A DNA stretch of 35,816 nt. It comes from a virus. Location of the stretch: positions 1-35,816 of the IMG/VR virus record IMGVR_UViG_3300032086_004041, one strand, 5' to 3'. The position numbers and the translations under genes are program-made. Below are positions 1-8,251 of the stretch, piece after piece. Below the pieces are notes generated by a model. The model saw only the letters and a program-made list of their open reading frames with translations. It was not told where the DNA came from and did not search any database. Position 1 is the stretch's first letter; each line of letters starts with the position of its first letter.

Positions 1-1560
1 ATTATCATTTTCTTTTATTAGCACTCCAGAATCTGCGCCGTATATTAAATTACCAGTTTCAACATCTACTCCTAAAGCGTATGTGGTTTCTGATTCATCA
101 ACAAACTTTAGGCTATTATTGCTAAGATATAAGTGTCGCCATTTTCTTTCAGCTGTGCCAAGATCAAAAGTGGAATTACTATAAGGAATTAAATTGCCGC
201 TAACAAAATATGTGCTAGTAACAAGATTGCCACCTAGAGTTGGATCTGGATCTTCAGATAGGGATTGTATGCCGCTACCACCACCTCCACCACCACTCGT
301 TGCTACGGCAGTACTAAGTGCGGTTATATGACCATTACTATCTAGTGTAATATTCTGAATAAAAGTATTGCCAGTATTACCGTTAGAAGATGAAGCAGCA
401 CTGATGGTTGGGTGGGCGTCAAGATAACCAGCATCATTAACTAATTGACTAATATTATCTCCAGAAACAAGCACTTGGTTCCCACCGATATAAACATTAC
501 CATTGCCGCTATCGTAGACAAAATCTGGTGTGCTTCTTAAACCCATAGCGTTTGTATCACCAAGAGCGCCAATATAAGGTATTCCGCTTAAGTTCGCATA
601 ACCATTAATAGATTTTACATCTCCTCCACCCAGCTTATGTTTGCCAAGAAAAACAAGAATAGTACCATTCGATGGGTGGGCTGAGATTACATGGCCAATA
701 GATGTTGAAAAATTTGGAATTGTTGGAGCGGTGTCTGTAAATTCTCCAGAAGTAGTGGAAAGAAAAATTTCAGCTCCTTGAGCTACCCCCGAAGTTACAA
801 CATTTCTAACAAAACCAAATGTTGTTATATATCCAAAACTAGAAGACTCAATATCGTGAGTAGCTACTCCAGCAACATCAGAATTATCTTCACTATCAGC
901 TGAAGCCAATACAATAGTAGGAGCTAGGCCATTATGAGCGCCATTAATTCTCACAACAGAGCCGTTAGTAATAGTGTCTGGAGTATTATTTCTAACTCTT
1001 ATATATTGTTCATGTCCAATTTGTAAAGCAATATCCGCTTCATTATTGTAGAGAGTTATTGTGTGGGCTTCTTGATCGTAAAATAATCTTCCCTCAGAAT
1101 GTGGAGGATAGTTTGCCTCGGCTATAGGTGTTAAGTCTATAGTGTCTAACGAACCACTAACAGCTGTGATATTACCATCTATGTTAACATTTCCAACACC
1201 AGTAATATTAGATGTATTAAGATCTAAATCACCTCCAAGTTGAGGGGTAGTATCATTTACCACATCTGTTAAGCCACCACCAACTCCAGTATAGTCAATA
1301 GTGATAGAGCTACCAGCAGCCGTTACCTCAAGGTCTGTGCCGCCAACAATACTAATGCCACCGGTTAAACCATTAAGACTACTAACCGCAGCAGCACTCA
1401 AACTACCACTGTCACCAATAGGATCAAGATTTTCCCAGGCGTTAACTCCATCACCAATTTTTAACACATTAAGATCTAGTGCAAATGCTGGTTCTCCGCT
1501 AGATAAAACTACTCCAGTTAATTCAGCATTATTGTTGCGGTGTAATAGTATTTTAGTCAT
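1..1560 (-). CDS. Tail-fibre-like structural protein, 3' end outside window
   Basis: Open frame of 520 codons from the ATG at 1558-1560 to the left edge, with no stop seen. The N-terminus (MTKILLHRNNN..., then LKIGDGVNAWENL) resembles the short N-terminal domain of many phage tail fibres and receptor-binding proteins, where a K-G-DG-x-W motif is common. The middle is rich in Gly, Ser, Thr and Asn with beta-strand character, and a Gly-rich linker (about 7 Gly in a row) lies near residues 421-430. FDLGTAERKWRHLYLS near residue 465 matches the 'LG...RW..LYL' motif that often precedes C-terminal fibre or chaperone domains. Inferred role: virion fibre or receptor binding. The C-terminus that would decide this is missing. 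It follows the small membrane protein at 1567-1899 by 6 bp. Confidence 0.75.
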   Translation of the reverse strand, partial: MTKILLHRNNNAELTGVVLSSGEPAFALDLNVLKIGDGVNAWENLDPIGDSGSLSAAAVSSLNGLTGGISIVGGTDLEVTAAGSSITIDYTGVGGGLTDVVNDTTPQLGGDLDLNTSNITGVGNVNIDGNITAVSGSLDTIDLTPIAEANYPPHSEGRLFYDQEAHTITLYNNEADIALQIGHEQYIRVRNNTPDTITNGSVVRINGAHNGLAPTIVLASADSEDNSDVAGVATHDIESSSFGYITTFGFVRNVVTSGVAQGAEIFLSTTSGEFTDTAPTIPNFSTSIGHVISAHPSNGTILVFLGKHKLGGGDVKSINGYANLSGIPYIGALGDTNAMGLRSTPDFVYDSGNGNVYIGGNQVLVSGDNISQLVNDAGYLDAHPTISAASSSNGNTGNTFIQNITLDSNGHITALSTAVATSGGGGGGSGIQSLSEDPDPTLGGNLVTSTYFVSGNLIPYSNSTFDLGTAERKWRHLYLSNNSLKFVDESETTYALGVDVETGNLIYGADSGVLIKENDN

Positions 1561-1566
1561 GATTTT

Positions 1567-1899
1567 TTACTCGTATATTTTGTGTTCTAGGGTTTCGATA
1601 GCTTTAGCAAGTGTGGCGATTTGAACTTTAAGATCATTCATAACTTCTGTGTTTTTTTCTAATGCTCTGAATAAGATATTCATAGTTTCCTTATGATCAT
1701 TTAATCTTTCCATAATAAAATGTCGATCTCTACTGTATTGGCTTGATTGGGCGCATGATTGGATCATTTCTTCAACGTCTTTTCTATTTACCAGATTCTT
1801 AATAAATGTTGTCCAAAAGCCTATTAAGGAAAGGATAATCATGACCATTGATGTAGTTAGGTTTTCAAAAAAACTACCTAACGTATTTGGGTCTGCCAT
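1567..1899 (-). CDS. Small single-TM coiled-coil protein (holin or membrane-anchor candidate)
   Basis: 110 aa from MADPNTLG. I chose this start because GGAG lies 9-10 bases upstream (GGAGACTATCCTT-ATG); an upstream in-frame ATG would put the ribosome site inside the gene. A hydrophobic stretch near residues 14-34 (TTSMVMIILSLIGFW) predicts one membrane helix. The rest is charged and helical with heptad-like spacing and would form a coiled coil. This topology fits some phage holins, XhlA-type proteins and other membrane anchors, but there is no decisive motif. It is the first gene after the terminator at 1921-1953 and is followed closely by the fibre-like gene. The function is unproven. Confidence 0.6.
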   Translation of the reverse strand: MADPNTLGSFFENLTTSMVMIILSLIGFWTTFIKNLVNRKDVEEMIQSCAQSSQYSRDRHFIMERLNDHKETMNILFRALEKNTEVMNDLKVQIATLAKAIETLEHKIYE

Positions 1900-1920
1900 A
1901 AGGATAGTCTCCAAGTGTAT

Positions 1921-1953
1921 AAAAAACAAACCAACAGTTTTTACACCGTTGGT
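1921..1953 (-). terminator. Rho-independent terminator
   Basis: On the minus strand, ACCAACGG-loop-CTGTTGGT forms an 8 bp stem with one G-U pair and an 8-base loop. It is followed by TTTGTTTTTT. It lies 38 bp after the stop of the gene at 1991-2524, so it should end the transcript carrying that gene. It also separates that gene from the membrane protein and fibre downstream. Confidence 0.85.
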
Positions 1954-1990
1954 CTGCTTTGTTGGTAAAAATTCACAATAAGTTTAGGTA

Positions 1991-2524
1991 TCAGCCAGTT
2001 TTACGACCGTAATCAACATCTGTGCCATCAGCTGTATTTGTTGGGTTTTTCGCCCCGTACATAAACGCAAGTTCGCCAGGAACTTCACGAGTAGGACTAG
2101 CAGCATGGTCAGCAGCAAACGTGTCAACCTGAACAGTTGGATCCACAAAGAACTTACCAGTAAACATATTGTAGTAACCATTTCTGAAAGCTGTGGTATA
2201 CTGTAGGGTACGAGAAGTTTCAGTTTTATGAATACTCTTAGTGAGATCTGGTCTAGGATCTTGATATAGGGTATTTAGGGTCTCAGTAATATCATTTAGT
2301 TGTGCAACATCAAGGAAAACGTTGGCTTTGTTAACAGTAGAGCTAGCAACTGGGGTTGAGCCAAAAACGCCCACATTATTAGTTTTCGATACTAAATTAT
2401 CTCCATCAGCTGTGATGTTAGTGGCTGTAATTGCGCTATTGGCAGCAATATTACCACCATTCATTATTGCTCCACCATTATTGCCACCAGCATTAGCTCT
2501 GGTTTTAGCTGTACGTGTACTCAT
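1991..2524 (-). CDS. Small MSTRTA-type protein, probable virion component
   Basis: 177 aa. The start is set at MSTRTAKTR because GGAGAAGATA directly precedes that ATG; the upstream in-frame Met lies inside the ribosome site. The N-terminus is low complexity (Asn, Gly, Ala) and the middle is mixed (QLNDITETLNTLY, then YTTAFRNGYYNMF). There are no cysteines, signal peptide or membrane helix. The first six residues MSTRTA are identical to the start of the A-type protein at 17373-17741, linking it to that family at least by its N-terminal tag. It has its own leader with two palindromes and a strong terminator behind it, which suggests separate, perhaps high, expression. A structural role is inferred. 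Confidence 0.65.
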   Translation of the reverse strand: MSTRTAKTRANAGGNNGGAIMNGGNIAANSAITATNITADGDNLVSKTNNVGVFGSTPVASSTVNKANVFLDVAQLNDITETLNTLYQDPRPDLTKSIHKTETSRTLQYTTAFRNGYYNMFTGKFFVDPTVQVDTFAADHAASPTREVPGELAFMYGAKNPTNTADGTDVDYGRKTG

Positions 2525-2532
2525 TATCTTCT

Positions 2533-2566
2533 CCATATATGGTTAAATAGACTAAAAGCATATGCT
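2533..2566. promoter_or_regulatory. Leader with two perfect 10 bp palindromes
   Basis: CCATATATGG (2533-2542) and AGCATATGCT (2557-2566) are both perfect palindromes, 14 bp apart, in the 65 bp between the 662 aa gene and the MSTRTA-type gene at 1991-2524. The first overlaps the GGAG ribosome binding site of that gene. They could be operator half-sites or chance AT-rich palindromes. I see no convincing -35/-10 pair here. Confidence 0.3.
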
Positions 2567-2589
2567 ATATTAAATACACCAAAATATTG

Positions 2590-4578
2590 TTATTCTGCAC
2601 AGATACTTAGATTAGCAGTGAGTTCTGGAATACCTCCAGTTCCAATGCTGAAAATTGTTGCTAAAACAGGGTCTAGTTTATTAGTAGTAGGCACAACCGA
2701 GGCATAAACCTTGTGAGTGGTACCAGGATGAGAATAGCCTTTTGCAGTATTTACATTTTTATAATTTATATCACTTTGTGTGTAAATTGGATAATCACCA
2801 CTACTGCCATCTGGAAAAGGTTCCGCCGCAGCTTTAGCTTGACCAGCTTTTAAGTGATTTTGTGCTATTTCAAAAAGATAAGTAAAATTATCAGAATTAT
2901 ATGTAAAATCAAACCCAAACTCCTTTTTGATTTGTATATGTTCCTTAAAGGCTGGTTTACCATCTGCAATCAATGCCTTGGTTACTGGTATTCTTGTTGT
3001 TGTTTTCGATATTTTATTAGGACTACTAAAATCATAATATTCGTTGAGTTTCTGATTTATCCAGTCATTCCAGTCTTTTCTGTTTAATGTTTTCTGAGCT
3101 GCTATCTTAAGTGTCTTGACTAGAATTTGACTTTGAAGAGTTTCTTTTCGTTGTATTATAGCGCTAATTGAAATTAGTTTACTTTTCATATCGTTAAGCA
3201 ATTTTTCTAATCCTGGAAATTTTAATCCTTCTACACTAACCTGATCATAAATATTGTCAGATATAGAATCGGCAAAAGTCTTCCAGCCATTTCTTGGGCT
3301 TGGAAAGCTGACTAGTTTATCAGTAGTGCTTAAATAGTGACACCCTAAAGAAGAGGGACAACGCACTATAAGTTCATTTATTGGTGTCCAATTTGTAAGA
3401 CCATAATTATTATCTGTTCTTGCCATCTTCTTTATGCTCTTCATAATACTTTTAATGTTTTGATTTTGTATGTTATCAATACCGAAATCAGCAATCTCAT
3501 TTAACTTACTGACTGCTGCATCTGCGTATTGCTCTAAAGCCATATAGGCCATCAGGGAAGATATAGCTCGACGATGCACCTTGTTGTTTGCGTTGTATGT
3601 ATTATATTTGTTAAATGCCCCAATTGCCGCTTCATTGAGATCGGCCACAGATTGATTTTTCAATAAATTAGCTTGCGCATTATTAACTAGATTATAGAAT
3701 GCTGAATATTTTGTAATATCATTATCTAAAATGGCTATCTCTGAATTATGATTCTTTATTTCTTCATTTAACTGCAATATTTTTGGATCATTAGTTTCTG
3801 TGCCAGGAACCTTTTCTTCTAGTCCATCTAGTTTTTCTAATATGTCTGCTCTATTAAATAATTTACCTTGATATTTAGATTGTATTGGGCAAATAGCATC
3901 TGGTAAATCACAGTATTTTAACAATTCGTTTATTTTGCTGGTTAAGCGGTTAATTTGTATTTTAGTTTCAGTCTCCCTAATTCTAGCTTCGTAAAATAAT
4001 GATATTGCGCCAGATGCGTAACGTCTAGGGTCATATGATGCTCCTATAAGAACACCTCCTGTTCCAACCAACATCGTGAAACTCACAGTAATCCCTCCAT
4101 AAAAAAAAGCTGCCGCACCGGCTGTTAGTCCTATTGGAGGAAATATGAAACCAGAGAACAATGCAGTTACAACGCCAAAAGCAACCGTCCCAAATGTAGC
4201 ATTGACTTCGGCATTAGAAACCCATGAAGATACGTATGCTTTTATTGCTTCTTGTTCTAACTTAAGAGTTTCTTGAACTTTGGAGACAACTTGAGTAAGT
4301 TCATTTACTGTATCTTGAGGTAATCTCTTAAATTTTAATTGATTAAGATTTTTAGCATACTCGTTTATGGCTGTTTGTATCTCTGCATATGCATCTGTAA
4401 TCTCCTTTGGGACACCACCAAAGCCTGGTATCTTTATATATCCTTTTAAATAGCCATCAGATTGGTGTTGATTTTTAATTTCCTGGAATAGAGCGGTCTG
4501 CAATTGGAAAATTTTTAACTTGTCTTCTTCAATTTCTTTCAATTCTTGTAATCTTGCTAAATTATTACAGTTGGCCAT
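2590..4578 (-). CDS. Large helical protein with central membrane segment (B position of last cassette)
   Basis: 662 aa. The start MANCNNLARL is chosen because it overlaps the stop of the upstream gene as TAATG. Residues about 5-130 are charged and helical and would form coiled coils. Residues about 135-185 hold two glycine-rich hydrophobic stretches (TVAFGVVTALFSGFIFPP and GLTAGAAAFFYGGITVSF) that look like a hairpin of membrane helices. The remainder is helical with scattered cysteines and a mixed C-terminus ending SICAE. The length and the coiled-coil plus hydrophobic layout would suit a tail-length or membrane-penetrating protein, but no family motif is visible. It sits after an A-like and a C-like gene, the place held elsewhere by B-type proteins. 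Confidence 0.65.
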   Translation of the reverse strand: MANCNNLARLQELKEIEEDKLKIFQLQTALFQEIKNQHQSDGYLKGYIKIPGFGGVPKEITDAYAEIQTAINEYAKNLNQLKFKRLPQDTVNELTQVVSKVQETLKLEQEAIKAYVSSWVSNAEVNATFGTVAFGVVTALFSGFIFPPIGLTAGAAAFFYGGITVSFTMLVGTGGVLIGASYDPRRYASGAISLFYEARIRETETKIQINRLTSKINELLKYCDLPDAICPIQSKYQGKLFNRADILEKLDGLEEKVPGTETNDPKILQLNEEIKNHNSEIAILDNDITKYSAFYNLVNNAQANLLKNQSVADLNEAAIGAFNKYNTYNANNKVHRRAISSLMAYMALEQYADAAVSKLNEIADFGIDNIQNQNIKSIMKSIKKMARTDNNYGLTNWTPINELIVRCPSSLGCHYLSTTDKLVSFPSPRNGWKTFADSISDNIYDQVSVEGLKFPGLEKLLNDMKSKLISISAIIQRKETLQSQILVKTLKIAAQKTLNRKDWNDWINQKLNEYYDFSSPNKISKTTTRIPVTKALIADGKPAFKEHIQIKKEFGFDFTYNSDNFTYLFEIAQNHLKAGQAKAAAEPFPDGSSGDYPIYTQSDINYKNVNTAKGYSHPGTTHKVYASVVPTTNKLDPVLATIFSIGTGGIPELTANLSICAE

Positions 4579-5186
4579 TATAGTATTGACTCCCATGTGG
4601 ATTGTACAAAGTCGCCAGAGTAACCAGGTATAATGCCTGATGCATCCACATCGGCAAAATTAGCATCAGGACACCAACCAGACACACTAATGTAATTATC
4701 AGATGTGTTTGTATATGATGTTATAAGAGGAAGGATAATTTCATAGGAATAGTTTTCTGAGCTATCAAATCTCTCTGAAAAAAAACTTGCTAACGAAGTA
4801 TACATCTCATCGCAGGTTTGTCCAGTCAACGGAAATCCTCCAATTGCTAATCCTGTTGAATTTATTTCATAGCCTGATGGATCTAAAAGATAAGCATCAA
4901 GACCAACAGTGCCGCCTCCAATCAAAGGCAATAGGGCATCACCAAAATCAAGTGGGTTGTCAATAATAGAAGTAGAAGGTACTGCATAATTTACGCCGCC
5001 TGTTTCTATAGAAAACGGTGGCATCCACGCCCCAGGAACAGGTAAGCAACCAGAAGGTACACATCCTGAGCCATATAGATTAGACAAAGGATCTAATGAA
5101 ACACTATTAGGTAGTGCGTTAGAGAATGCTGTTACAAGATTTACGTTTCCGGGTGTTGTCGGGCCTATATAATCTGGTCCTGGCAT
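4578..5186 (-). CDS. Divergent C-module protein, probable virion component
   Basis: 202 aa, rich in Gly, Ser, Pro and Tyr. A core of GGFPL-x4-C-x3-Y, then a Tyr-rich strand region and VSGWCPDANFADVDASG, lines up by eye with the C module (GGYPL-x3-SC-x2-Y ... SGxSxNPCxxLPxDV) of the proteins at 16425, 18711, 24968 and 27230. The similarity is weak, so membership is likely rather than certain. Its start overlaps the stop of the preceding gene (TAATG) and its own stop overlaps the next start, so the three genes at 5521-2590 are translationally coupled. The ribosome site is weak, which fits coupling. Confidence 0.6.
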   Translation of the reverse strand: MPGPDYIGPTTPGNVNLVTAFSNALPNSVSLDPLSNLYGSGCVPSGCLPVPGAWMPPFSIETGGVNYAVPSTSIIDNPLDFGDALLPLIGGGTVGLDAYLLDPSGYEINSTGLAIGGFPLTGQTCDEMYTSLASFFSERFDSSENYSYEIILPLITSYTNTSDNYISVSGWCPDANFADVDASGIIPGYSGDFVQSTWESIL

Positions 5187-5521
5187 TAGAATATACTCAC
5201 TTTATATTTTTTAGGATTTTGACTATAAAAAAACTGAAATTTTAATTCTGTTCCAAAGTCTTCTTGACCAGGATATGTTTCGCTTGCTGTATCGGTATTT
5301 TTCTGAACATCTCCGTCAACATTCAGTTTACTGCCATAAATGTAACTTTGGGCGGATGTTTCATCTCCACCAAAACCTGCACTATGATCTGTAACGATTA
5401 TAGGCTCATGCACACCATCTGCGAAATTTTGACCCGCACCATTCTTTACTGGTTGATCAGCTTTGGCTTTTCGGTCATTATATCGACCTTCTTTGCTAGC
5501 GTTATAATAAAAAGTAGCCAT
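5186..5521 (-). CDS. Small MAT-tagged protein at A position
   Basis: 111 aa, hydrophilic and polar, beginning MATFYYNASKEGRYN. It has the short MAT/MST start of the A-type proteins but not their YxPY motif, so the relation is positional (it precedes a C-like gene and then a long gene) and not proven by sequence. AAAGG lies about 10 bases before the ATG. No membrane helix, signal peptide or cysteine. The C-terminus (FQFFYSQNPKKYKVSIF) is beta-prone. A structural role is inferred from context. Confidence 0.55.
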   Translation of the reverse strand: MATFYYNASKEGRYNDRKAKADQPVKNGAGQNFADGVHEPIIVTDHSAGFGGDETSAQSYIYGSKLNVDGDVQKNTDTASETYPGQEDFGTELKFQFFYSQNPKKYKVSIF

Positions 5522-5556
5522 AATAATTTTACCTTTGTTTAAGAAGACTCAAATTA

Positions 5557-6234
5557 TTATACACTTTTCTCCGGAGTTTTTAGCTGATAATGAAAAATTT
5601 TTTCCAGAGTATAAAGATTATTGGTTTTATATCCGTAAATTTTAGGGTTATTCATAATTAAAGATATATGATCATCATTCCACGCATTGCCATTAACAAT
5701 AACGTCAATATAAGGAACTTTTTTAGATATCATCATAGAGGCAATGATATTATCAGAAATATTGTCTAAAAATAGGTTGGTGGATGGATAGATAACATCT
5801 ATTTTGTGAGCAAGAAGCATCTGTGCAATTTTGTAAAGCATATATTCGGTGAATATTCTGTAATCAAGAATATATCTCAATTCTACATTGTGCCGATCAC
5901 ACAGATCTTTGTGGATGTTTATGTCTTGTCTAAATTTGTCATATTTTTTGTTGCAGAGAGCATGGTTAGGAATTACTAGTTCGATAATCTGGGCACCATC
6001 TTTAATAGCCTGCTCTATGGCGTATGTGCGAGACTTGAGAGGAGAAATGCCATAGGGGAAATCTATGACTGTTGATAAGGCACACTGATTTTTAATAATG
6101 TTTTTGCTACATCTCAGATAAGACGGCAAAACCGAAATGGTATTAGGCTGATACTTTAAAGCTTGTTTAATATAGTCTTTTACTTCACTGTCATTTGAAG
6201 CTGTGTCGTAGTATCCGTACTCTAAAATATTCAT
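5557..6234 (-). CDS. DeoC-like aldolase-fold protein lacking the catalytic lysines
   Basis: 225 aa, the usual size for deoxyribose-phosphate aldolase. It has the family's order of barrel strands: TISVLPSYL (30s), STVIDFPYG followed by K and an Ala/Ile helix (55-80), then GAQIIELVIPN (80-90), and DVIYPSTNLF (146-155). In DeoC this last motif is FVKTSTGF and its Lys forms the Schiff base; here that position is Tyr149. The second lysine (usually KxxGGI) is also absent, the matching strand reading YIDVIVNGNAWND. So the fold is recognisable but aldolase activity is doubtful. It overlaps the ClpP-like gene by 4 bp (ATGA) and is likely coupled to it. Alternatives are a binding-only protein or a different aldolase-like chemistry. 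Confidence 0.7.
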   Translation of the reverse strand: MNILEYGYYDTASNDSEVKDYIKQALKYQPNTISVLPSYLRCSKNIIKNQCALSTVIDFPYGISPLKSRTYAIEQAIKDGAQIIELVIPNHALCNKKYDKFRQDINIHKDLCDRHNVELRYILDYRIFTEYMLYKIAQMLLAHKIDVIYPSTNLFLDNISDNIIASMMISKKVPYIDVIVNGNAWNDDHISLIMNNPKIYGYKTNNLYTLEKIFHYQLKTPEKSV

Positions 6235-6902
6235 AAGATCGATTCTTTAACTGACCGTATATTTGGATATTTTCTATTACCTAATACACCATCAGCAAAG
6301 CCATAATAAACAGTTTCATCAGCATTAATATACCAATCGCCCTGCTTCAATTTTGTGTGTAAAAAGTTTTTTACTTTAGAGACAGATATTTTATCACCAT
6401 ATTTTTCTTTGAAGAATTTACCATTAACACACTGATTAGCATATATGTCCATCATAGTGTCACAAATATTTTGTTCATACTTAACCCAGTTTTGCACATT
6501 AAGATAATGGCCGCCAGCTTCTGTTGATCCATAATGACTCATAAAATAAGCATGTGGCATCATTATTCTTAAATCGGCAGCTTGCAGTATTATGCTGCTC
6601 ATGCTTTCTGCTTGGCCATATGCAATAATAGTCACATAAGATTCGCAGTTAATGATGGAGTCATAAATAGACATACCATCAGACCATTCACCACCCAAAC
6701 TTTGCATATGTATGAGTATGGGATTATGATTAAAACTATCTAAAGCCCGTATGTTCTTAATAAAGGTGTTGGCCATCTTATATTCAACACCGGGATTTTC
6801 ATCTGCTACAAAATGGTTATGTAAGAATATCTCTCTTGTTTTAAAACTGGCATTGTTGTTGTGTAAATCTTGCAGTAAGTCATTTTCTACCGAGTTGTTC
6901 AT
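6231..6902 (-). CDS. ClpP-like serine protease
   Basis: 223 aa, close to bacterial ClpP in length. It carries the S14 triad: Ser100 in GQAESMSS, His123 in FMSHYGS, and Asp189 in GDWYINADETVYYGFADG, which aligns with the D...EA..YGL.D end of ClpP. MQSLGGEWSDGMSIYD matches the conserved N-terminal turn (SPGG...G..IYD) with Gln-Ser-Leu in place of SPG. Phages use ClpP-fold enzymes as prohead proteases or as stand-alone peptidases. Its position near small head-type genes allows a maturation role, but no scaffold substrate is identified. It overlaps genes on both sides. Confidence 0.82.
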   Translation of the reverse strand: MNNSVENDLLQDLHNNNASFKTREIFLHNHFVADENPGVEYKMANTFIKNIRALDSFNHNPILIHMQSLGGEWSDGMSIYDSIINCESYVTIIAYGQAESMSSIILQAADLRIMMPHAYFMSHYGSTEAGGHYLNVQNWVKYEQNICDTMMDIYANQCVNGKFFKEKYGDKISVSKVKNFLHTKLKQGDWYINADETVYYGFADGVLGNRKYPNIRSVKESIL

Positions 6903-7305
6903 AAAAGTGTTGCCTTATGTTGTTATTAACATCTCCCATTACATCTCTATCTTTAAAACTTTTTCCGATAGCTATGCGAAATCTATAACGTGTAAAAACA
7001 TCTAATATCTCTATGCCTGGGGTTTTCTCTATAGCATCAGATACCTTTTGGGTAATATCAAAATTAGTATGACCCATCCAAAAGTTGAATATTTTGCTTG
7101 ACGCATTATATTCATTATAAGGAATTAAACCCATAGGGGAAGAAATAGCATACATGCTATGCTTGGTTGGTTCTTCCTCATCATCATACTCTTCTTCTTC
7201 AGTATATGAAGCGTTATTAAAGTCGGGCCATTCTGTTTCTGGTAATTCCGCTAGATAAGGATCTATCCATTTTTCCCAGATAATTTTATTGTTGTGCTTT
7301 AACAT
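6880..7305 (-). CDS. Conserved-looking phage protein of unknown function
   Basis: 141 aa. The N-terminal third is acidic (a run of Glu/Asp near residues 36-47). The C-terminal two thirds (from SSPMGLIPYNEYN through FDITQKVSDAIEKTPGIEILDVFTRYRFRIAIGK) looks like a compact alpha/beta fold. It reminds me of small proteins found in aquatic myovirus genomes, but I cannot name a family. It overlaps the ClpP-like gene by 23 bp and the gene before it by 20 bp, so it belongs to the same transcript. Confidence 0.6.
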   Translation of the reverse strand: MLKHNNKIIWEKWIDPYLAELPETEWPDFNNASYTEEEEYDDEEEPTKHSMYAISSPMGLIPYNEYNASSKIFNFWMGHTNFDITQKVSDAIEKTPGIEILDVFTRYRFRIAIGKSFKDRDVMGDVNNNIRQHFYEQLGRK

Positions 7306-7654
7306 TATTATTGAAAGATGATGGTTGTACTATTGGTTTATCACTTATTGTCTTAAATGCATCATCCAATACTTTCCATTCTAGTATAGTTTTTGTCAAA
7401 AAGGTTTTGCTTTCTGAATTACTATCAATTTCTGCTTTAAAAATATCTAAGATATTACCTGAGAATAAGCCATTATTTATTTTAAATAGCATTTCTGCCA
7501 GCAACTTAGCTAGTACCGGATCATCACTAATCCAGTCACAATAAACATTAACTTGATTATTAGCGTCGATAGAAAACTCTACCGACGCCATGCTCTCTTT
7601 TTCTTCAGCAATATCAACGTCTTGTTCTTTTTTTCTTTGGAAAAATTTAAACAT
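7286..7654 (-). CDS. Small phage protein of unknown function
   Basis: 122 aa. It has a basic start (MFKFFQRKKEQD), then an acidic linker, then VEFSIDANNQVNVYCDWISDDPVLAKLLAEMLFKINNG..., which reads as a beta strand pair followed by helices. No cysteine pair, signal peptide or membrane helix. It lies directly after the sigma factor gene with an 8 bp overlap. I do not recognise the family. Confidence 0.6.
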   Translation of the reverse strand: MFKFFQRKKEQDVDIAEEKESMASVEFSIDANNQVNVYCDWISDDPVLAKLLAEMLFKINNGLFSGNILDIFKAEIDSNSESKTFLTKTILEWKVLDDAFKTISDKPIVQPSSFNNNVKAQQ

Positions 7655-8219
7655 TCAGAAGTTCTTTAATACTAGCTAGAGCCTTATTGATATTTTGCCT
7701 AACGGCCTCTCTAGTTATATTAAAGGCTTTTCCGATCTTTTCAAGCGTTTGACCTTCAAAGTAATACAGTCTAATGTATTCTCTTTGGCGTTCAGATATT
7801 AATTCAGAATTTAATATCGTATATAAATCCTTGTGAAGATTATCGTAAGATTCTATCTCCATAAGAATTGTGCAGGGGTCCTTCTCTTTAGATGGCAAAG
7901 TATCTCGGATATTAGATGAATCCTCATCTTTTGCATAATCTAATGAAGACTTTTTGGGGGCTTTATACTTTTTGGTAGCATAGGTTTGTATAGCCCAAAT
8001 TGCACATTGGTTTCTATAGGAGTATTTGGTCTTTTTTTGACCAGTTGGGCCAGTTCTATTTTCATCCCATCTCCAATCTCCTACCATAATAGCATTAGCC
8101 ACATCTGAGATAGCATCCTCACTACCCATCATTTCTGCCCGAAGAGAGCCGCCAAATTTATTAATAGTCTTTTTGGCAAGCTGTAGGTACGTATCGAGAT
8201 CGTCAAATTCCTTAGTCAT
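7647..8219 (-). CDS. Phage RNA polymerase sigma factor (sigma70-like)
   Basis: 190 aa. A region 2-like part lies in residues about 20-90 (EDAISDVANAIMVGDWRWDENR, then YSYRNQCAIWAIQTYATKK, with the aromatic residues typical of promoter melting). A clear region 4 helix-turn-helix occupies residues about 140-187 (SERQREYIRLYYFEGQTLEKIG, then NITREAVRQNINKALASIK). Regions 1.1 and 3 are missing or short, as in phage late sigma factors. It should direct host RNA polymerase to phage promoters, probably late ones. It sits inside the virion gene block and precedes four small genes with which it overlaps. Confidence 0.85.
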   Translation of the reverse strand: MTKEFDDLDTYLQLAKKTINKFGGSLRAEMMGSEDAISDVANAIMVGDWRWDENRTGPTGQKKTKYSYRNQCAIWAIQTYATKKYKAPKKSSLDYAKDEDSSNIRDTLPSKEKDPCTILMEIESYDNLHKDLYTILNSELISERQREYIRLYYFEGQTLEKIGKAFNITREAVRQNINKALASIKELLNV

Positions 8220-8251
8220 TATTTAGTCCTATGGTAAAAAGTCAAAAATTA

